Source of the DNA: Distichodus sexfasciatus
Taxonomy: Eukaryota; Chordata; Actinopteri; Characiformes; Distichodontidae
Direction: 5' to 3'
DNA length: 64,000 nucleotides
NCBI GenBank assembly: GCA_032718565.1
Contig: JAVGVS010000160.1
Coordinates: forward strand, 562,501-626,500
Part shown: in pieces, positions 22,701 through 33,222 of the stretch
How positions within the stretch are numbered: position 1 is the stretch's first letter
Layout: every line of letters begins with the position of its first letter
Program-made: the position numbers and the translations under genes
Notes under the pieces: generated by a model
Seen by the model: only the letters and a program-made list of their open reading frames with translations
Database searches by the model: none
Told to the model about the DNA's origin: nothing

Positions 22701-25700
22701 ATTATGTTGAAAAACATCACAAAAATAGCGATTTTTCTTTTTTGGAGACCAGATTCATTTTAAAGACCTTTTCTTTCATATAAGACCAAAAACGAAACAT
22801 CGATATTTTTGATGCTTGTCAACATAATCGGCCCGTATCTAAATAAATAGAACGCCGGCTTCCGACTCATTACAGCAGATCGGGTCACATTTGAAAATAA
22901 AACTGTCTTGATATATTAATTTAATCAATTCCACTAAACACAGCTTGCAGTACTTAATTTCTGTGAAGTGGAGCACTTTGTAAACCCTGTCGAAATTTTG
23001 CAGAAGCATTTGATAGACTTCTATTTCTATTTTTAATGCATTGTTTGAAGTTGCTTGAATGCGTGTTCTTGCTACGATTTATATGTTTACAAAATGCAAC
23101 TTATTAAGGATTATTACTATCTGCATTCAAAATGAACAGTACTGTTGCGTCACGTTGTGCGTGCTTGCGTGTGTGTCAGCTGTGTGAGCAGCACAGGAGT
23201 GTATGTGGGCAGCTGGATAAAGTGCAGGCGGAGCTGGACGCTCTGCTGGAGCTGAAACACGGAACAGAGCAAGAGAGAGAGGAGCTTCAGAAAGACAACC
23301 AGAGACTGGAGGACAGAGTGAGAGCTCAGGAGAGAGAGAAGGAGGAACTGCAGCGGGACAGGGATGAACACAGGTACCGTGTGTGTGTGTGTGTGTGGAT
23401 GGTGTTCTTTTCCACCAAGCGTATTTAAGTGAGTCAATATTTGTTATTGTGAACACAGCACAGCACACATTGCACTTCAACAAAATGTGAGCTCTGCATT
23501 TGACCCATCCGTGAAGGAGAAGTGGGCAGCTGACATGGACAGCGCCCAGGGAGCAGTGCATGGGGACGGTACCATGTTCATGAGTACCTCATTGCTATAT
23601 TTACTGGTCCAGAACTAGAACCGGCGACCTTCTGATCACAGAGTCAGCTCCATAATCTTTACACGACCAATTGCCCCATTATGTCTGTGTTACGCTTGAG
23701 TGCTGTATATTATAAAGACTACTTACATCAATATCTCAGTCAACAGCTGACTGGCAAATAAAGTAAGAAAAGTACAAAACAAGTGTTTTCACAATGTTTA
23801 TGACAAATTTTCACTTTGAAACTGTAATAGTAAAATAATCTTATTTCAAGTAAAATATGGATTACAATTTAAAAATCAAATGAAGAGCATTTTAAAAAAT
23901 CATCTTAAAATAAAGTGCTTATTGAGGAACGAATGCAAGCAGTTGGTTCATTTCCTGTGCACATAGATTGACTACAGTAAAGGCAAAGAGGAAAGCTGTG
24001 AGGGGTAAAATAAGACTGGCGTGAATGGTAGAAACGGTTAAAGTTGAAATGGCCTATTCAAATCTAATAATGGTCTGGATCCATATTAGAATGACGTCTA
24101 GGTCAAGATACGGTCTGCGGCCCCCAGTTTCATCATTTTGGGAAATCTGTGTATCAGTCATTTTTCATTCATTCATTCATTCATTCATTCATTCATTCAT
24201 TCATTATCTAAACTGCTTAATCGCAACTGGGGTCGCGGGGGGACAGGGGAACTAGTATCCCAGAACTACAGGCGCAAGGTAGGGACCAACCCTGGGCAGG
24301 CGCCAACTAACCACAGGGCACACACACTCACATCCACACATTACGAGCCAATTTAGAGTCGCCAATTAACTTATACTGCACGCTTTTGGACAACCAGAGC
24401 GAACACGGGGAGAGCATGCAAACTCCACACAGACAGGCCCCACGGCCCCTCGCTGTGAGGCGGCAGCGCTAACCACTGCGCCACCGTGCTGCCCTCAATC
24501 AGTTTTTTTTTTAATATTCATTTTTGAAACAAAAACAAAAAGTCATTTTCCTATTGCCATTTTGCAAAAAACAAATAATAGCTAAACAATAGCTTGTTAT
24601 TCGTTTACTAAATTCGGTTTGGTAAAGAGATATCGAAAAAAAAACCTGTTTACTGGCTTTTGGTTTTAATTTGAAAATGGAAAAATGAACAATACATGGA
24701 TTTAGGGTCTATGTGATGTTTAAAGGGCAGTGGTAGCGTAACGGTTGGGGAGTTGGCCTCCGTGATCAGAAGGTCAGAGTTTCAAGTCCTGGACCAGTAA
24801 AGGGAGCACTGTAGTACTCGTAAGCAAGGTATCGCCACAAGCAATGCTAATGCTATTCATGGATGGATCAAATGCTGAGGTCACGTTTGTTCTGGTGCAC
24901 TGTGTGCTATTCTGTGGTGTGTTCACAATGACAATCACTCACCTCACTTCAAAGTGATGTTACGCAACCCTTCCTTATGAAACACAGGTGTAGTTATCAG
25001 ACGCCAAATATGCCCTTATGATGATGACGATGATGATGAGGAGGAGGATGTGGTCTTCATTTTCTCCAGGGATCTGGGCGTGCATCTGCAACAACTGCTG
25101 ACTGTAGCACAGGACCGTGTTTCGGGGCTGGAGCTGGAACTCTCTCAGCTGCAAATGCAGGTCCCAACTCTACTGCAGGCCAAAGAGGTGCTGCAGGGTG
25201 AGACTTACGCCAATTAAACTTAAAATTACGTCAATATATCTCTGACAAGTCCTGAATTAAAGTATCCAATTTCTATGTAGGTGAGGTTAAGTGTCTCCAG
25301 GCAGAACTCCAGAGAGGCGTGTCCTCCAGGGAGCGGGAGAGACAAGAAGTGCTTGAAGAAAGGAGGAGAAGCGAAAAGGAAATCGAAAACTGGCAAGCAG
25401 AGATCAGGAGGCTGCAGACCCAAGCCGAAGAGGCGTCTGAACAACGCAAGCTCCAGGAGGACGAGTGGAACGCCGAAGGAGAAAAGTGGCAAAGGGAACG
25501 GGAAGCCTTGAGCTCCGAGCTGGGACAGAAAGACGGAGAGGTGGAGGCTCTGAAGAACAGGATGGAGGGATTGGCGAAGCAAAACGAAGAGCTGTCTGGC
25601 CAGATCGGTGAAAAGAACGCAGAGCTAGAACAGCTTCAGTCTAAACTCATGTCCGAGTATAGGGCCCTGGAGTCAAAGCTGCGGGAAGCGAGTGAGGAAG

Positions 25701-28700
25701 CGGAAAGATGGAAGGAGAGAGCGGTGGACGTTCAGAGAGAGAAGGATGGGCTGAACCAAAAGTTTTTGGAAAGAGTGGAGCGAGAGAGCGAAGATCTCAA
25801 AATCATGGAGCAAGAGAAGGCCAAAATGTCTGAGCTTTTAAGGCGGAGGGAACACGAAATGCAAAAGAAAGAGAAAGAGATCGAGGAGTTCATATCCAGG
25901 ATGGAACTGCAGGAGGAAGAAATAGACAGACTCCAGTTGGAGTTAAAAGCCAAAGAGAGTGAGATAACCACGACGGAAGAGCTGCTGACTCTGAAGGAGA
26001 AGGAAATTGCTAGGGCGAAAGAAGCAGAGAGACGACAAAAAGAACGGGAGGCAGAGGAGAGAGAAAAGGAGGCAAAGTTACAAGGGGAGTTGAGGCTGAA
26101 AGAAGCGGAATTAGAGGAGCTCGGCGACAAAGTGGAGGAACTGCTAAAGGAGAAGAAACGTGTCTCTCGGTTGCTGGAGGAAAGAGAGGCAGATCTGGAA
26201 AAGTTCCGGAAAAGTCTGACACGAGAACAGAAGAATCTGGAGAACAGGGCTAGAGAAGCAAAGGATGAGGCGGAGTGGTGGAAGAGGAGGGCTGGCGACC
26301 TGCTGAATGAAAAGGAGGCGGTGGAGAAAGAAAGGGATGAACTTCTTGATGTGGAACAAGAGCTCGAGGACTTCAAAATCTTGGTGAAAGAAAAGGATGA
26401 AGAAATACGGCAAAGAGAAGATGAGGTTACAGACCTAAAATCTACAATACAAGGAGTAGAGGGAGTTGTGGAGAAATTGGAGAAGGAAATGAAGGAAAAG
26501 GAAGCATTGGATGGACAGATTACTGTGTTAGTTGAAGAGAACCTGGAGCTAAGGGAAAGGGAAGAAAAGATGTGTAAAGAGTGGTGCAGAAAAGAGGAAG
26601 AATACACAGAGCGAGAGAAAGCACTGCAGAGAGAAGTGGAGCAGGGAGGTGGAGAAATAGCTGAACTCCACCTTCAAATTAAGAGCGTACTCAAAGAGAG
26701 ACAAGAGACTGAGCTCTGGCTGACGGAGAGAGAGGCCGAGTTGGAGGAACTGCAAGGCAGACGTAGAAAAGAAGAGCTGACGTTTGAGGAGAGGCTAAAG
26801 GAGAAGGAAGAGCAGAAGGAGAGATGGAGAAAAGAGGCAGAGGAAATCAACAAGGAAAAAACGAGGCTGGAAGAGAGGGAGGAGAGGAGGGATAAACTGG
26901 AGACAGAGAGAAGGGAAAGACATGAGAAACTGAGAGGAGAGGCAAGTCGGTTGGAGGGAGAGCTAAAGCAGCTCCGAGGGAAAAACGCAGAGCTGGACAT
27001 GGAGAACAGCGAAATGAAAAGAAAAGTTTTAGAACAAGAAGAGCATCTCCAGACCCAAGTTGACCTCCTCAAAAAGAGAGAGCAAGACACACAGCGGCTG
27101 ACAGAAGCTTTACGGCAAAAAGAAAGGGAGGGAATGGAGAGGTTTGAGCAGGATCAGAAAGAATTGAGTAGACTGAAGGAAAAAGTGGTGGAGGTGGAGC
27201 GTGATTTTACTGAGCGTCTGAAGCACTACGAGACAGTCCTGGAAAACGAGAGACATTTACGGGAGCAGAAGGAGAGAGAACTTTTGGACTGTAATCACAA
27301 ACTTCAAGTGGCAAAGGACGAAAACCACCGAGAGCAAAGAAAAGTAGTGGAGCTTGAAGAAAAGAGGGATAAATTCAGAGATGATGTGAAAATACTGAGA
27401 GAGAAAACAGATGAACTGAATAGAACATTAGACAGGGAGTCGGAGCTGTTGAGAAAGAGTGAAGAGGAGATTCAGAAGCTAAAAGTCAGAGTGGAGGAGA
27501 GCGAAGAGGAAAAGAAGCGTCTTGGGGAGATTCTGAGCCGAAAGGACGAAGAGATGGAACAGTTGGAGATCCGGTTGGAAGACAGGAGGGTGGAAGAGGG
27601 AAAACTCAGATCGAAGATGGAGGAGCTTCAGCTCGGGCAGCGGAGTCTGGTGAAGAAGGGAGAACGCGTGGAGACGCTCGGAGCAGAAATTCGAGGACTG
27701 GAAGAAGAGCGGGACCGCCTCTCGGCCGAACAGCGACGTAAGGAAAGGGAGCTGGACGATTTGAAACAGGAGATTCAGAAAGAGAAGTGGGAGAAAAAGA
27801 GAGCGCTGTCCTCTCTGGAGCAGAGAGAAGAGGAGCTGAAAGAAGCCAGGAGGAGGAAAGAGGCGATGGCTGCCCAGATGGCGGAATTAAGAGACGAAAT
27901 GTCAGCACTTAGCACGAGCGAGGAGAAGGCGAGAATGACGATGAAGGAGCGCGGCGAAGAGAACAAGAAGATCCACGAAGGTCTGAAAGCCGGCCTGCAG
28001 GAAATCGTCACTCTGAAGGAACTGCTGATGGAAAGCCACCGCGAAGGAGAACGTCTGAGGAGCGTCATACAGGCGAAGAAGGACGAGGAAGCTAGAGGTC
28101 ACATCCGTCTGCAGACCTTGGAGAAGGAAAATCAGGAACTTCGGGCAAAGTTATCTCTCAGGGAGTCAGAAGCAAAGCAGAACCTTGAAGCGGCAGCCAA
28201 AGAACGAGAAGATGTAGAGAAGAGAGAGATAAAGGTCCGGGAAGAAATGAAGACTTTAGAAATCGTAGCTGGGCAGATGGAGACTGAGCTGACCGAGGCA
28301 AAGGCCAGGATCTACGTCCTGCAGGAGCAGCGGTCGGAGATCTGTCGGGCGACGGCGGAGAAGAGCCGAGAGGTGGAAGCACTCCGGGACAGCGTTGAAG
28401 AGCTAGAGCGGGCAGTGAAGGAGAAAACCTACGAGCTGAAAAAATGTCAAAAGAAGATGGAGCTCCTACAAACAGAGTCGAAATTTGAGACCGAAGAAAA
28501 GAAAGTCAAAGTCCTCAGTAAAGAGCTGAGAGAGAAGGGGGGGGAAGTGGAAGCAGGAAAAAAGAAAACGGAGGAGAAAAAGGGGATAAGTAAAGGATAT
28601 CTTGAGGATATCTTGAGCAGTGTTGAAGAAGTGGAAAAGATAACAGAAGCATTAAAATCAGAAGATTTAAGAGATCTTGAAAAGAAATCCAGCCGGTTTG

Positions 28701-31700
28701 ACACAGAGACGCACAAGAACGTTCTCACAGAGGAAGAAGACGATTTTAATCCACCACTCCAGACTGCTGTAAGAGAGGCAGAGGATTTACAGCCTGCCAT
28801 TCTGAATGTGGAGGACAATCAACAGAATCAACAACAATGTTTAGATCTTCTGGAGAAAGAGGAGAGCAGCAGATGCCTGAGAGAGAGGGAAGTTGAAGTG
28901 TTGGAGCTGAAGGACAGAGTGGAGGAGCTCCGTAATGACAGGGATCGAGTCAGGGCGGCTCTGGAGAACACGGAGGCCATGCTGATCCTCTACAAGGAGA
29001 AAGTTCAGCAGCTGGGACAAGCAAAGCAGTGTGGCAAAGAACCTGCACCGGACCTGGTAAGAAGAAGGAGATCAAATGTGTGTGTGTGTGTGTGTGTGTG
29101 TTAAAGTAAACGTATTCACTGTCCTCTCTGCAAAAAAAGTTAAAAATCCAAATTAAAAAGCTAATAAAATGCAGATTTATAAATCAGCTAAATATAATCT
29201 GGAATTTTGGAACCGGACTTTAGTGTGTTTAAGTAGGATTAAATATTTAACCCCTACATGTTATTATACCATAAACTATCTCACTATTTTCTGACATCAC
29301 TGAGGAAATTTAAAATGGTGCTGTGTGAATCTTCATAGCGGTCAGGGTAGGGCTGGACAATATGATCTCAAGTCAATTTCATGATTAATTGAAAATTATC
29401 AAATCAAATAATTAATGATTTAAAAAAAAGGTTTTATGTAAAATTAAGGTTCGTACCGAAATATACTAACAAAGCTGGGATATTTTTTATCTTTGTAATT
29501 TTCAAATTCATGGCTGATTACATCAATTAGATCTACTGAATGTTGTCTTTAAATAATTTTAAGTTAACTGGTCGGTCCTAAGTCACGTCTTCATTACGTT
29601 CCCTTTTTTTTTTGTAATTTTGTGCCACTAAATTACAAACCCATTCCGACTGCACGATCACAATTTGTGAGTTGAGTTGAACATTTGCTCCCACATTGGC
29701 ATTTTAAATACAATACAAGTGTCAAAAATTCAGACATAATTCAGCACAAAATAGAGAAATTTCACAATGATTAGAGGTTTTGTTCTGAGGCTAAATAATT
29801 GAGTGTTAATCGTTAATTTAACAGAGTTGGTGTTAATTCAGCTGGTACAATTGTGCTATTTTTAAATGTACCTTCATTAGTTAGTTGTCATTACTATTAA
29901 AATTGTCCTGCTGTTACAGAATTACATTTCCTAATAAATTTGAGAGTACCCCAAAAATAACTGAAGGGAAACAAAATTAGAATATCAAAATCATTAACAA
30001 TGAAATTTGACCAGGTCTTAATTCAGTTTGACCAGTTCATTGTTTTATCAACACTTCTATTTAGGGGTGTTTTAATTAATCACATAATCGATGCATCGCG
30101 ATGTAGACTATAAGCGATTATAACAGTTTTTAAGCAGTGGCCCGCTGCCCCCTGGTCCGCTGCGGCATTGCCGGTGGTCGTGACATACAACCCAGTTTCA
30201 CTACTGAAGTCACTTTTTACAAATATTCATTTTGTTTATTTTTCAAAACATTTCCAGAAGATTTGGGCGGGAGTAGCTGAGCGCAAGTGTGGAGTGGAGA
30301 GCGATTCGAACTGGAGTCCACAGCAGCGTCTGAGCTCGATGCAGAGAGCCGTGGCCCACCTGGAGCTCCAGCAGACGCAGCTGCAGCATAGAAACAGTCG
30401 CCTGGAGCAGCGCGCTGAGAGACTGAGGACCGAGAGGCAACAGCTACGAGACACTTTACTGAAGGTACCTATTGGACTGTATAGTATGTGCTACACAGCA
30501 CAATCAGATCGGGAAAAAATTAGACCACGTTTTTCTGTTCACTGACTTTGCAATATGTGGCTGTGGGTGTAAAATGTACAGGTTGCTATTCTTTTATGAG
30601 CTACTGCAGTTGCAGGTCTGTGAAAAATAAAAAAGCAGTCCATATTTTAATATATAACTGGAATTCTGTTTTTATAGCAGCTATTCCATGTGTTATATTC
30701 CAACATCTATACACCTGATTCATTTGCTGATTAGAGGAAACATACCTCAACAAATGAGGAAACCGTGGACCATATTCTTTTAATGACATTATTGTAAAAT
30801 AATATATGCGTAGTGTGCAACATCCAGGTTAGACAAAGATAATTTACTCCAAAAATGTTTGGATTTTTTTTTAAAGCATGGTAAAGTTCTAAAAGAAAAT
30901 TAACTATATTTTACACAGACACACAGCCACAAACTGTAAAAACAATGAATCAGAAATAAAGTGACGTGGTCTCTTATTTTTTCTGGAGCTGTAGAACCCT
31001 AACCCTATTTATACATCGGACCACTACATCCCTAATGATAACTAAAAGCTATTCTTGACCCATTGTACTTCTTACCTATAGTGTGAATGCACTAAATGAC
31101 GTCATTGCTGCATATTCAATTTTTCAGGTTGAGCTGGAGAGAGGGGAGTTGAGGCGTCAGCTGGCGCGATTTGATGCTGCACTTCAGGTACAAATTAATC
31201 AAAACTATAAATGATTCTTGTAGCACTTTGTCTTGGGCAATATATATGTGACTATTTATCTTTTTACTTTTTTACAAGATATGGCTGGACAAAGTCTTTC
31301 TGTTGTGTTCCTGTTGAATGTGGTAGAATGATTTTGGGGTGTTTTTACCTTGCAGAATTCCAGTGTACCAACTGGAGCTGATGAACTGAAATGGCTGCGA
31401 GAACATACAGTTTCACTAATGCAGCAGGTGGGTGGGGAGATGCTTGAAGCCTCTAAAATATTTTTAAGTTTTGCATAAATTTGCAGTGTAAGTGGTCTAG
31501 TGGTCTGATGTTGGAGTCAAATTCTGACTAGGGATGCACCGATCCAACTTTTCCAGTTCCGATACCGATGCCGAAACTTGGACTTTGGATATCGACTGAT
31601 CCCGATCATCGATCTGATACCAGTTAAAAAAAAAAAAAAACCTTTACAGTCCTAAAAGAATGTGGGGTGTTTGTACCTTTGTTTTTAGGCTTATTATAGT

Positions 31701-33063
31701 GTTTGTGTAGAAGTTAGCCATGCATGCCTAATGTTGTTGTGTTTTGGACATAAGGACGGTGTCTGTTTTATTGGATGAAGAGATATTCTATGGCTTAGTA
31801 AAGAAACATAAGTTTAGTGCCAGGTGGAAACACTTCTTTATCCATTTGGAATCCATCTGGATATAGATTAAAATGATTTGATAACAAATAATGCATTTTT
31901 CCTGTATTTATTTTTTACTCTCTTACACTATAGAATTTTTTAGATCAATTATTATTTTGGCCTACACCTCATTTTGGACGCATTTTTGACATGATAGCGT
32001 TCCACACGAGAGTCGTTTGGCTGGACGGCGTTCCACACAACTCGCCGAACTTGCGTCTCAAAATAAACAATGAAAACATGAGTTAACAGCTGCATTGTGA
32101 GTAGAACGCTGGTTGTTTTTGCTATTTATCATCAAAAATATAAGTCTTGTACATATAAGTCTGTAATAAAGGGGAAGATTTGACGGAACTGGAACGCTTT
32201 TGTGAATGTTGGACTTCCCTGTGAGAGGCGCGCGCGCTGACAAACAGCGAGGAATACGAAGATGGCGAGCGAGAGCTGGTGTTGTTAAGGAAATGTAACA
32301 GTGTAGCCTAGTCGCGTATAATTTGCTTTTGGGGTTGTAGTGTGTTGTGCTGCTTCTTCTGCTCATTGTCATTTCTATATATAGGAATTAGCACGAATGT
32401 CCAACGAATTGAGCGTGCGCACATACGCAAACGTAGACAAAGCTACAATTTAAAAATAGATCGGATCCATGCCACCGATACCCGATCCGGCTATTTGAGT
32501 TGTGCATCCCTAATTTTAACTCCGAACCCCATTATCCCAGCACTATACCACTAAGACAACATCACCAGCTACATATACATCCAATAACATCTAATAGCAG
32601 TTGGTAGCGTAACAGTTGGGGCGTCTAACTGTTCCCCCAGTTCGAATACCAGGACCACTAAGGTACTCATGTGCAAGGTTCCGTCCCCGAGCACTGCCCT
32701 CTGGGTGCTGCCCACTGCGCCTTCACGGATGGGTGAAATGCAGAGTTCGTTTTGGTGTACTGTGCTGTGTTCACAATGACAAGTAATCACTCACTTTCAT
32801 TATACATCACTTCGTTTCTCTCTATGTACATTTAGGTTCACCATTTGCAGGGATTGCTCGCTGAAGATCACCACGAATGTGCTGAGATCATTGATCACTC
32901 CTTGAGGAACAATAAGACACTGCTGTCACTGAGGCAGGATCTGAGCGACTCTCTTGCTGTGGTGTTGAAGCAGCTCACTCCGCCAGTCCTGGAGTCTGAA
33001 GCACAAAAATTAGACTGGAGCATCAGAAAAGAAGAGATCGGACTGTCCTCCAGTCAACAATAA
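7757..33063 (+). CDS. cep250: Centrosomal protein CEP250 (C-Nap1), 22 coding exons
   Basis: Large coiled-coil protein of the proximal centriole end. In vertebrates it is a NEK2 substrate and partner of rootletin, linking the two centrioles. Coding exons: 7757-7897, 8647-8778, 9609-9686, 9774-9844, 11870-12035, 13936-14042, 14630-14866, 14994-15120, 15506-15628, 16249-16397, 17461-17580, 18824-18980, 19270-19416, 21037-21146, 21592-21733, 23180-23373, 25070-25197, 25281-29056, 30258-30464, 31128-31187, 31356-31427, 32836-33063. They total 6,672 nt or 2,223 aa (human about 2,440). Residues ~48-240 match the rootletin-type N-terminal domain (VEVNALLRSQ, LRKLTADWSKA, LWGRVLALRRH, KTATDKDLWEM). 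A Pro/Ser-rich break sits near residues 255-285. Heptad coiled coil then runs to about 2035. The C-terminus (QRAVAHLEL, and DLSDSLAVVLKQLTPPVLESE) resembles CEP250 more than CROCC. A splice acceptor just before the ATG implies an upstream non-coding exon. Introns 7 and 9 have weak donors (GTCGGG, GTCTAT), so those junctions are less certain. Confidence 0.92.
8851..9200. mobile_element. hAT-like element fragment (GCACCGATC family)
   Basis: It starts with GGCACCGATCTGATATG and aligns with the copy at 11658-11845 over the AACATATTGAT...AGAACAAGC and CCCAAAAATCA segments. The TAGGGATGCACCGATC terminus kept at 11658 and 31529 is eroded here. It lies in cep250 intron 2. Confidence 0.6.
9093..9194. 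repeat. Perfect 32-bp inverted repeat with 38-bp loop
   Basis: The arm 9093-9124 (starting CCCAAAAATCATGTG) is the exact reverse complement of 9163-9194. It can form a hairpin in DNA or in the cep250 pre-mRNA. The left arm belongs to the hAT-like fragment. The right arm is an inverted copy of it. Confidence 0.93.
9349..9512 (-). mobile_element. tRNA-derived SINE, family A (degenerate)
   Basis: It shares CATTTGACCCATCCGTGAAG and CTTGCTCATGAGTACC with the better copies at 14101 and 48313, and the tRNA-like head is at the right-hand end (GCTACCAACTGC). It is in cep250 intron 2. Confidence 0.75.
10110..11646 (-). mobile_element. Decayed Tc1/mariner transposon
   Basis: It lies in cep250 intron 4. 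The right end reads TTTCCCCCACTGTA, a typical Tc1-like terminus with TA at 11647. Long inverted repeats pair about 10117-10290 with about 11470-11600 (AAGTATTTGATCCCC type words). The left terminal ~60 bp is missing. The body encodes a broken transposase on the minus strand. Confidence 0.88.
10300..11301 (-). pseudogene. Tc1-like transposase remnant
   Basis: The N-terminal paired-type HTH half is open from a Met at 11301 (MGKTKEVSKDVRDKTV) to a stop at about 10915, ending at LLEKAHV. Further down, minus-strand frames still resemble the catalytic part but are interrupted by frameshifts and stops. The element is not autonomous. Confidence 0.85.
11658..11845. mobile_element. hAT-like element fragment abutting cep250 exon 5
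   Basis: It begins TAGGGATGCACCGATCC, the terminus of the family seen intact at 31529-32512, and shares internal sequence with 8851-9160. It lies between the Tc1 end and the exon 5 acceptor, so little original intron remains there. Confidence 0.7.
12066..13881. mobile_element. hAT-like DNA element with TAGGGCTGGG termini
   Basis: The left end TAGGGCTGGGCGATG (12066) and right end ATTACCCAGCCCTA (13881) are inverted. The 1.8 kb interior has no intact frame. No clear 8-bp duplication is visible. Related left-end fragments lie at about 21250-21420 and 29347-29480. It is in cep250 intron 5. Confidence 0.65.
14101..14328 (-). mobile_element. tRNA-derived SINE, family A (well preserved)
   Basis: Read on the minus strand it starts with a tRNA-like head: GGTAGCATAGCGGTTAGG as A box and GGTTCGAATCC as B box. 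Next come GTACTCATGAGCAAGGTTCC and GATGGGTCAAATGCAGAGG, ending in an AATCACTCACT tail. This is the best reference copy of the family in the window. It is not a functional tRNA. Confidence 0.9.
15325..15420. mobile_element. hAT-like terminus fragment
   Basis: AGAGATGCACCGATCCAACT followed by TTCAGTTCTGATCCCGAT matches the left end of the 31529 element. Only the end is preserved. Confidence 0.55.
16035..16175 (+). mobile_element. Second tRNA-derived SINE (V-SINE-like head)
   Basis: A tRNA-like head GTTCAGTGGTTAGGATACTT, with B box GGGTTCGAATC, is followed by CCCTGAGCAAGACCCTTAACC, a phrase found in fish SINE bodies. It differs from family A and sits just before cep250 exon 10. Confidence 0.7.
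16628..17089. repeat. Dispersed ~460-bp repeat, copy A
   Basis: Highly similar, in reverse orientation, to 63488-64000. Shared words include GAGCTAGCTCATACGGATTA, GCCCAGACTAGCAGGTAGGC and GTAGTAGATCTGGGCAGGAC. The family is not identified. It is in cep250 intron 10. Confidence 0.85.
17733..18185. mobile_element. Mariner-like MITE
   Basis: The termini CAGTGGTACCTTGGGTTACG and its complement at the other end are flanked by TA on both sides. The length is about 453 bp with no coding frame. It lies in cep250 intron 11. Confidence 0.85.
19579..20592. mobile_element. Mariner-like element with nested insertion
   Basis: The left end CAGGTCGTCCCCGACTTACA pairs with the complement of AACTCTGGGACCATCTG at the right, with flanking TA at 19577-19578 and 20593-20594. 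It contains a retroelement tail near 19690-19862 and has no transposase frame. It is in cep250 intron 13. Confidence 0.65.
19690..19862 (+). mobile_element. 3' tail of a retroelement (LINE/SINE type)
   Basis: TATTTATTGTATTG..., GAAACGCTGTCTCAT and GACAATAAAGTACCTTGAAC, followed by a short direct repeat (CCTTGAA), is a common fish LINE/SINE 3' end. Eroded relatives are near 7150-7230 and 22490-22620. Confidence 0.55.
22000..22058 (-). mobile_element. V-SINE 3' core fragment
   Basis: CATTTAGCAGACAATTTTAT followed by CCAGAGCGACTTGAG matches the strongly conserved V-SINE core of fish, read on the minus strand. Confidence 0.8.
22117..22308 (+). mobile_element. tRNA-derived SINE, family A (internal deletion)
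   Basis: CAGTTGGTAGTACAACAGTT is the head, GGTTCAAGTCC the B box, then TACTCATGAGCAAGGTACCG. The body is shortened and ends with AATAATCACTCACTT. Confidence 0.85.
22641..22888. mobile_element. Hairpin MITE, 248 bp
   Basis: GTGACCCGATCTTCCGTAAT at the left is mirrored by the complement at the right, giving arms of about 80 bp that share TCTATTTATTTAGATACGGG. A possible 4-bp duplication ATTT flanks it (22637-22640 and 22889-22892). It has no coding capacity and lies in cep250 intron 15. Confidence 0.85.
23426..23676 (-). mobile_element. tRNA-derived SINE, family A
   Basis: It has CTGCATTTGACCCATCCGTG, TTCATGAGTACCTC and an eroded tRNA-like head at the right end. It starts about 50 bp after the exon 16 donor of cep250. 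Confidence 0.85.
24155..24497 (-). mobile_element. tRNA-derived SINE, family B, with (ATTC)n tail
   Basis: On the minus strand it starts GCAGCACGGTGGCGCAGTGG (A-box region), continues GGAGTTTGCATGCTCTCCCC and ends in an (ATGA)n tail, seen on the plus strand as ATTC repeats at 24157-24207. The copy at 62690-63056 is the same family. Confidence 0.88.
24725..24955 (+). mobile_element. tRNA-derived SINE, family A
   Basis: The head is GGGCAGTGGTAGCGTAACGG, then TTTCAAGTCCTGGACCAGTA, and the end is TTCACAATGACAATCACTCA. It ends about 115 bp before cep250 exon 17. Confidence 0.88.
25281..29056 (+). CDS. cep250: cep250 giant exon 18 (3,776 nt)
   Basis: A single open exon encodes about residues 777-2035, more than half of the protein. 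It is almost pure Glu/Lys/Arg/Leu coiled coil with no stop. The acceptor is at 25279-25280 and the donor CTG|GTAAGA at 29057. Past the donor the frame would run into a (TG)n tract and stop, which confirms the exon end. The Ser/Phe-rich frames on the opposite strand are a by-product of the Glu/Lys codon bias and are not genes. Confidence 0.92.
29077..29101. repeat. (TG)n microsatellite next to an intron donor
   Basis: About 12 TG units begin 20 bp after the donor of the giant cep250 exon. Confidence 0.9.
29102..30257. other. cep250 intron 18 with old repeat DNA
   Basis: AGGGCTGGACAATATGATCT near 29347 is a relative of the hAT-like left end at 12066. The stretch 29857-29905 (TATTTTTAAATGTACC...) resembles 33735-33785. 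CGATGCATCGCGATG near 30088 belongs to a scattered fish repeat also seen near 6770 and 20050. No coding sequence is seen. Confidence 0.5.
31529..32512. mobile_element. hAT-like non-autonomous element, 984 bp
   Basis: Termini are TAGGGATGCACCGATCC and GTTGTGCATCCCTA. Flanking octamers ATTCTGAC (31521-31528) and ATTTTAAC (32513-32520) agree at 6 of 8 positions, as expected for an aged hAT target duplication. No transposase frame is present. It is in cep250 intron 21. Confidence 0.82.
32597..32801 (+). mobile_element. tRNA-derived SINE, family A
   Basis: It reads GCAGTTGGTAGCGTAACAGT, then CAGTTCGAATACC, GGTGAAATGCAGAG and an AATCACTCACTTTC tail. It ends about 35 bp before the last cep250 exon, so it supplies much of that acceptor's upstream sequence. 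Confidence 0.88.
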
Positions 33064-33216
33064 CATAAAAGACTGCCTCACTGTAGATTCAATGTCCCAA
33101 AATGTTGCAACTTTTTGTACTCCATATATGTATTTATTTTTTCCATTTGTCAAAGCTGAATTGTTTTTATGTTTACATTTGAATGTTGTTTACTATATTT
33201 TTATAAAAGTGAACTA

Positions 33217-33222
33217 AATAAA
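33217..33222 (+). terminator. cep250: cep250 polyadenylation signal
   Basis: Canonical AATAAA 154 bp after the TAA stop codon. Confidence 0.75.

Noticed and set aside
24025..24356. Two overlapping frames of 72-76 codons
   Set aside because: They run through the (ATTC)n tail and body of a SINE, giving FIHSFIHS repeats.
25732..28818. Several long Ser/Phe/Leu-rich frames on the minus strand
   Set aside because: They mirror the Glu/Lys-rich codons of the cep250 giant exon and have no independent support.
7757..33063. Assignment as rootletin (crocc)
   Set aside because: The N-terminal domain is shared, but the KTATD motif, the C-terminal QRAVAHLEL block and the terminal leucine-rich segment resemble CEP250 better. 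A tree would settle it.
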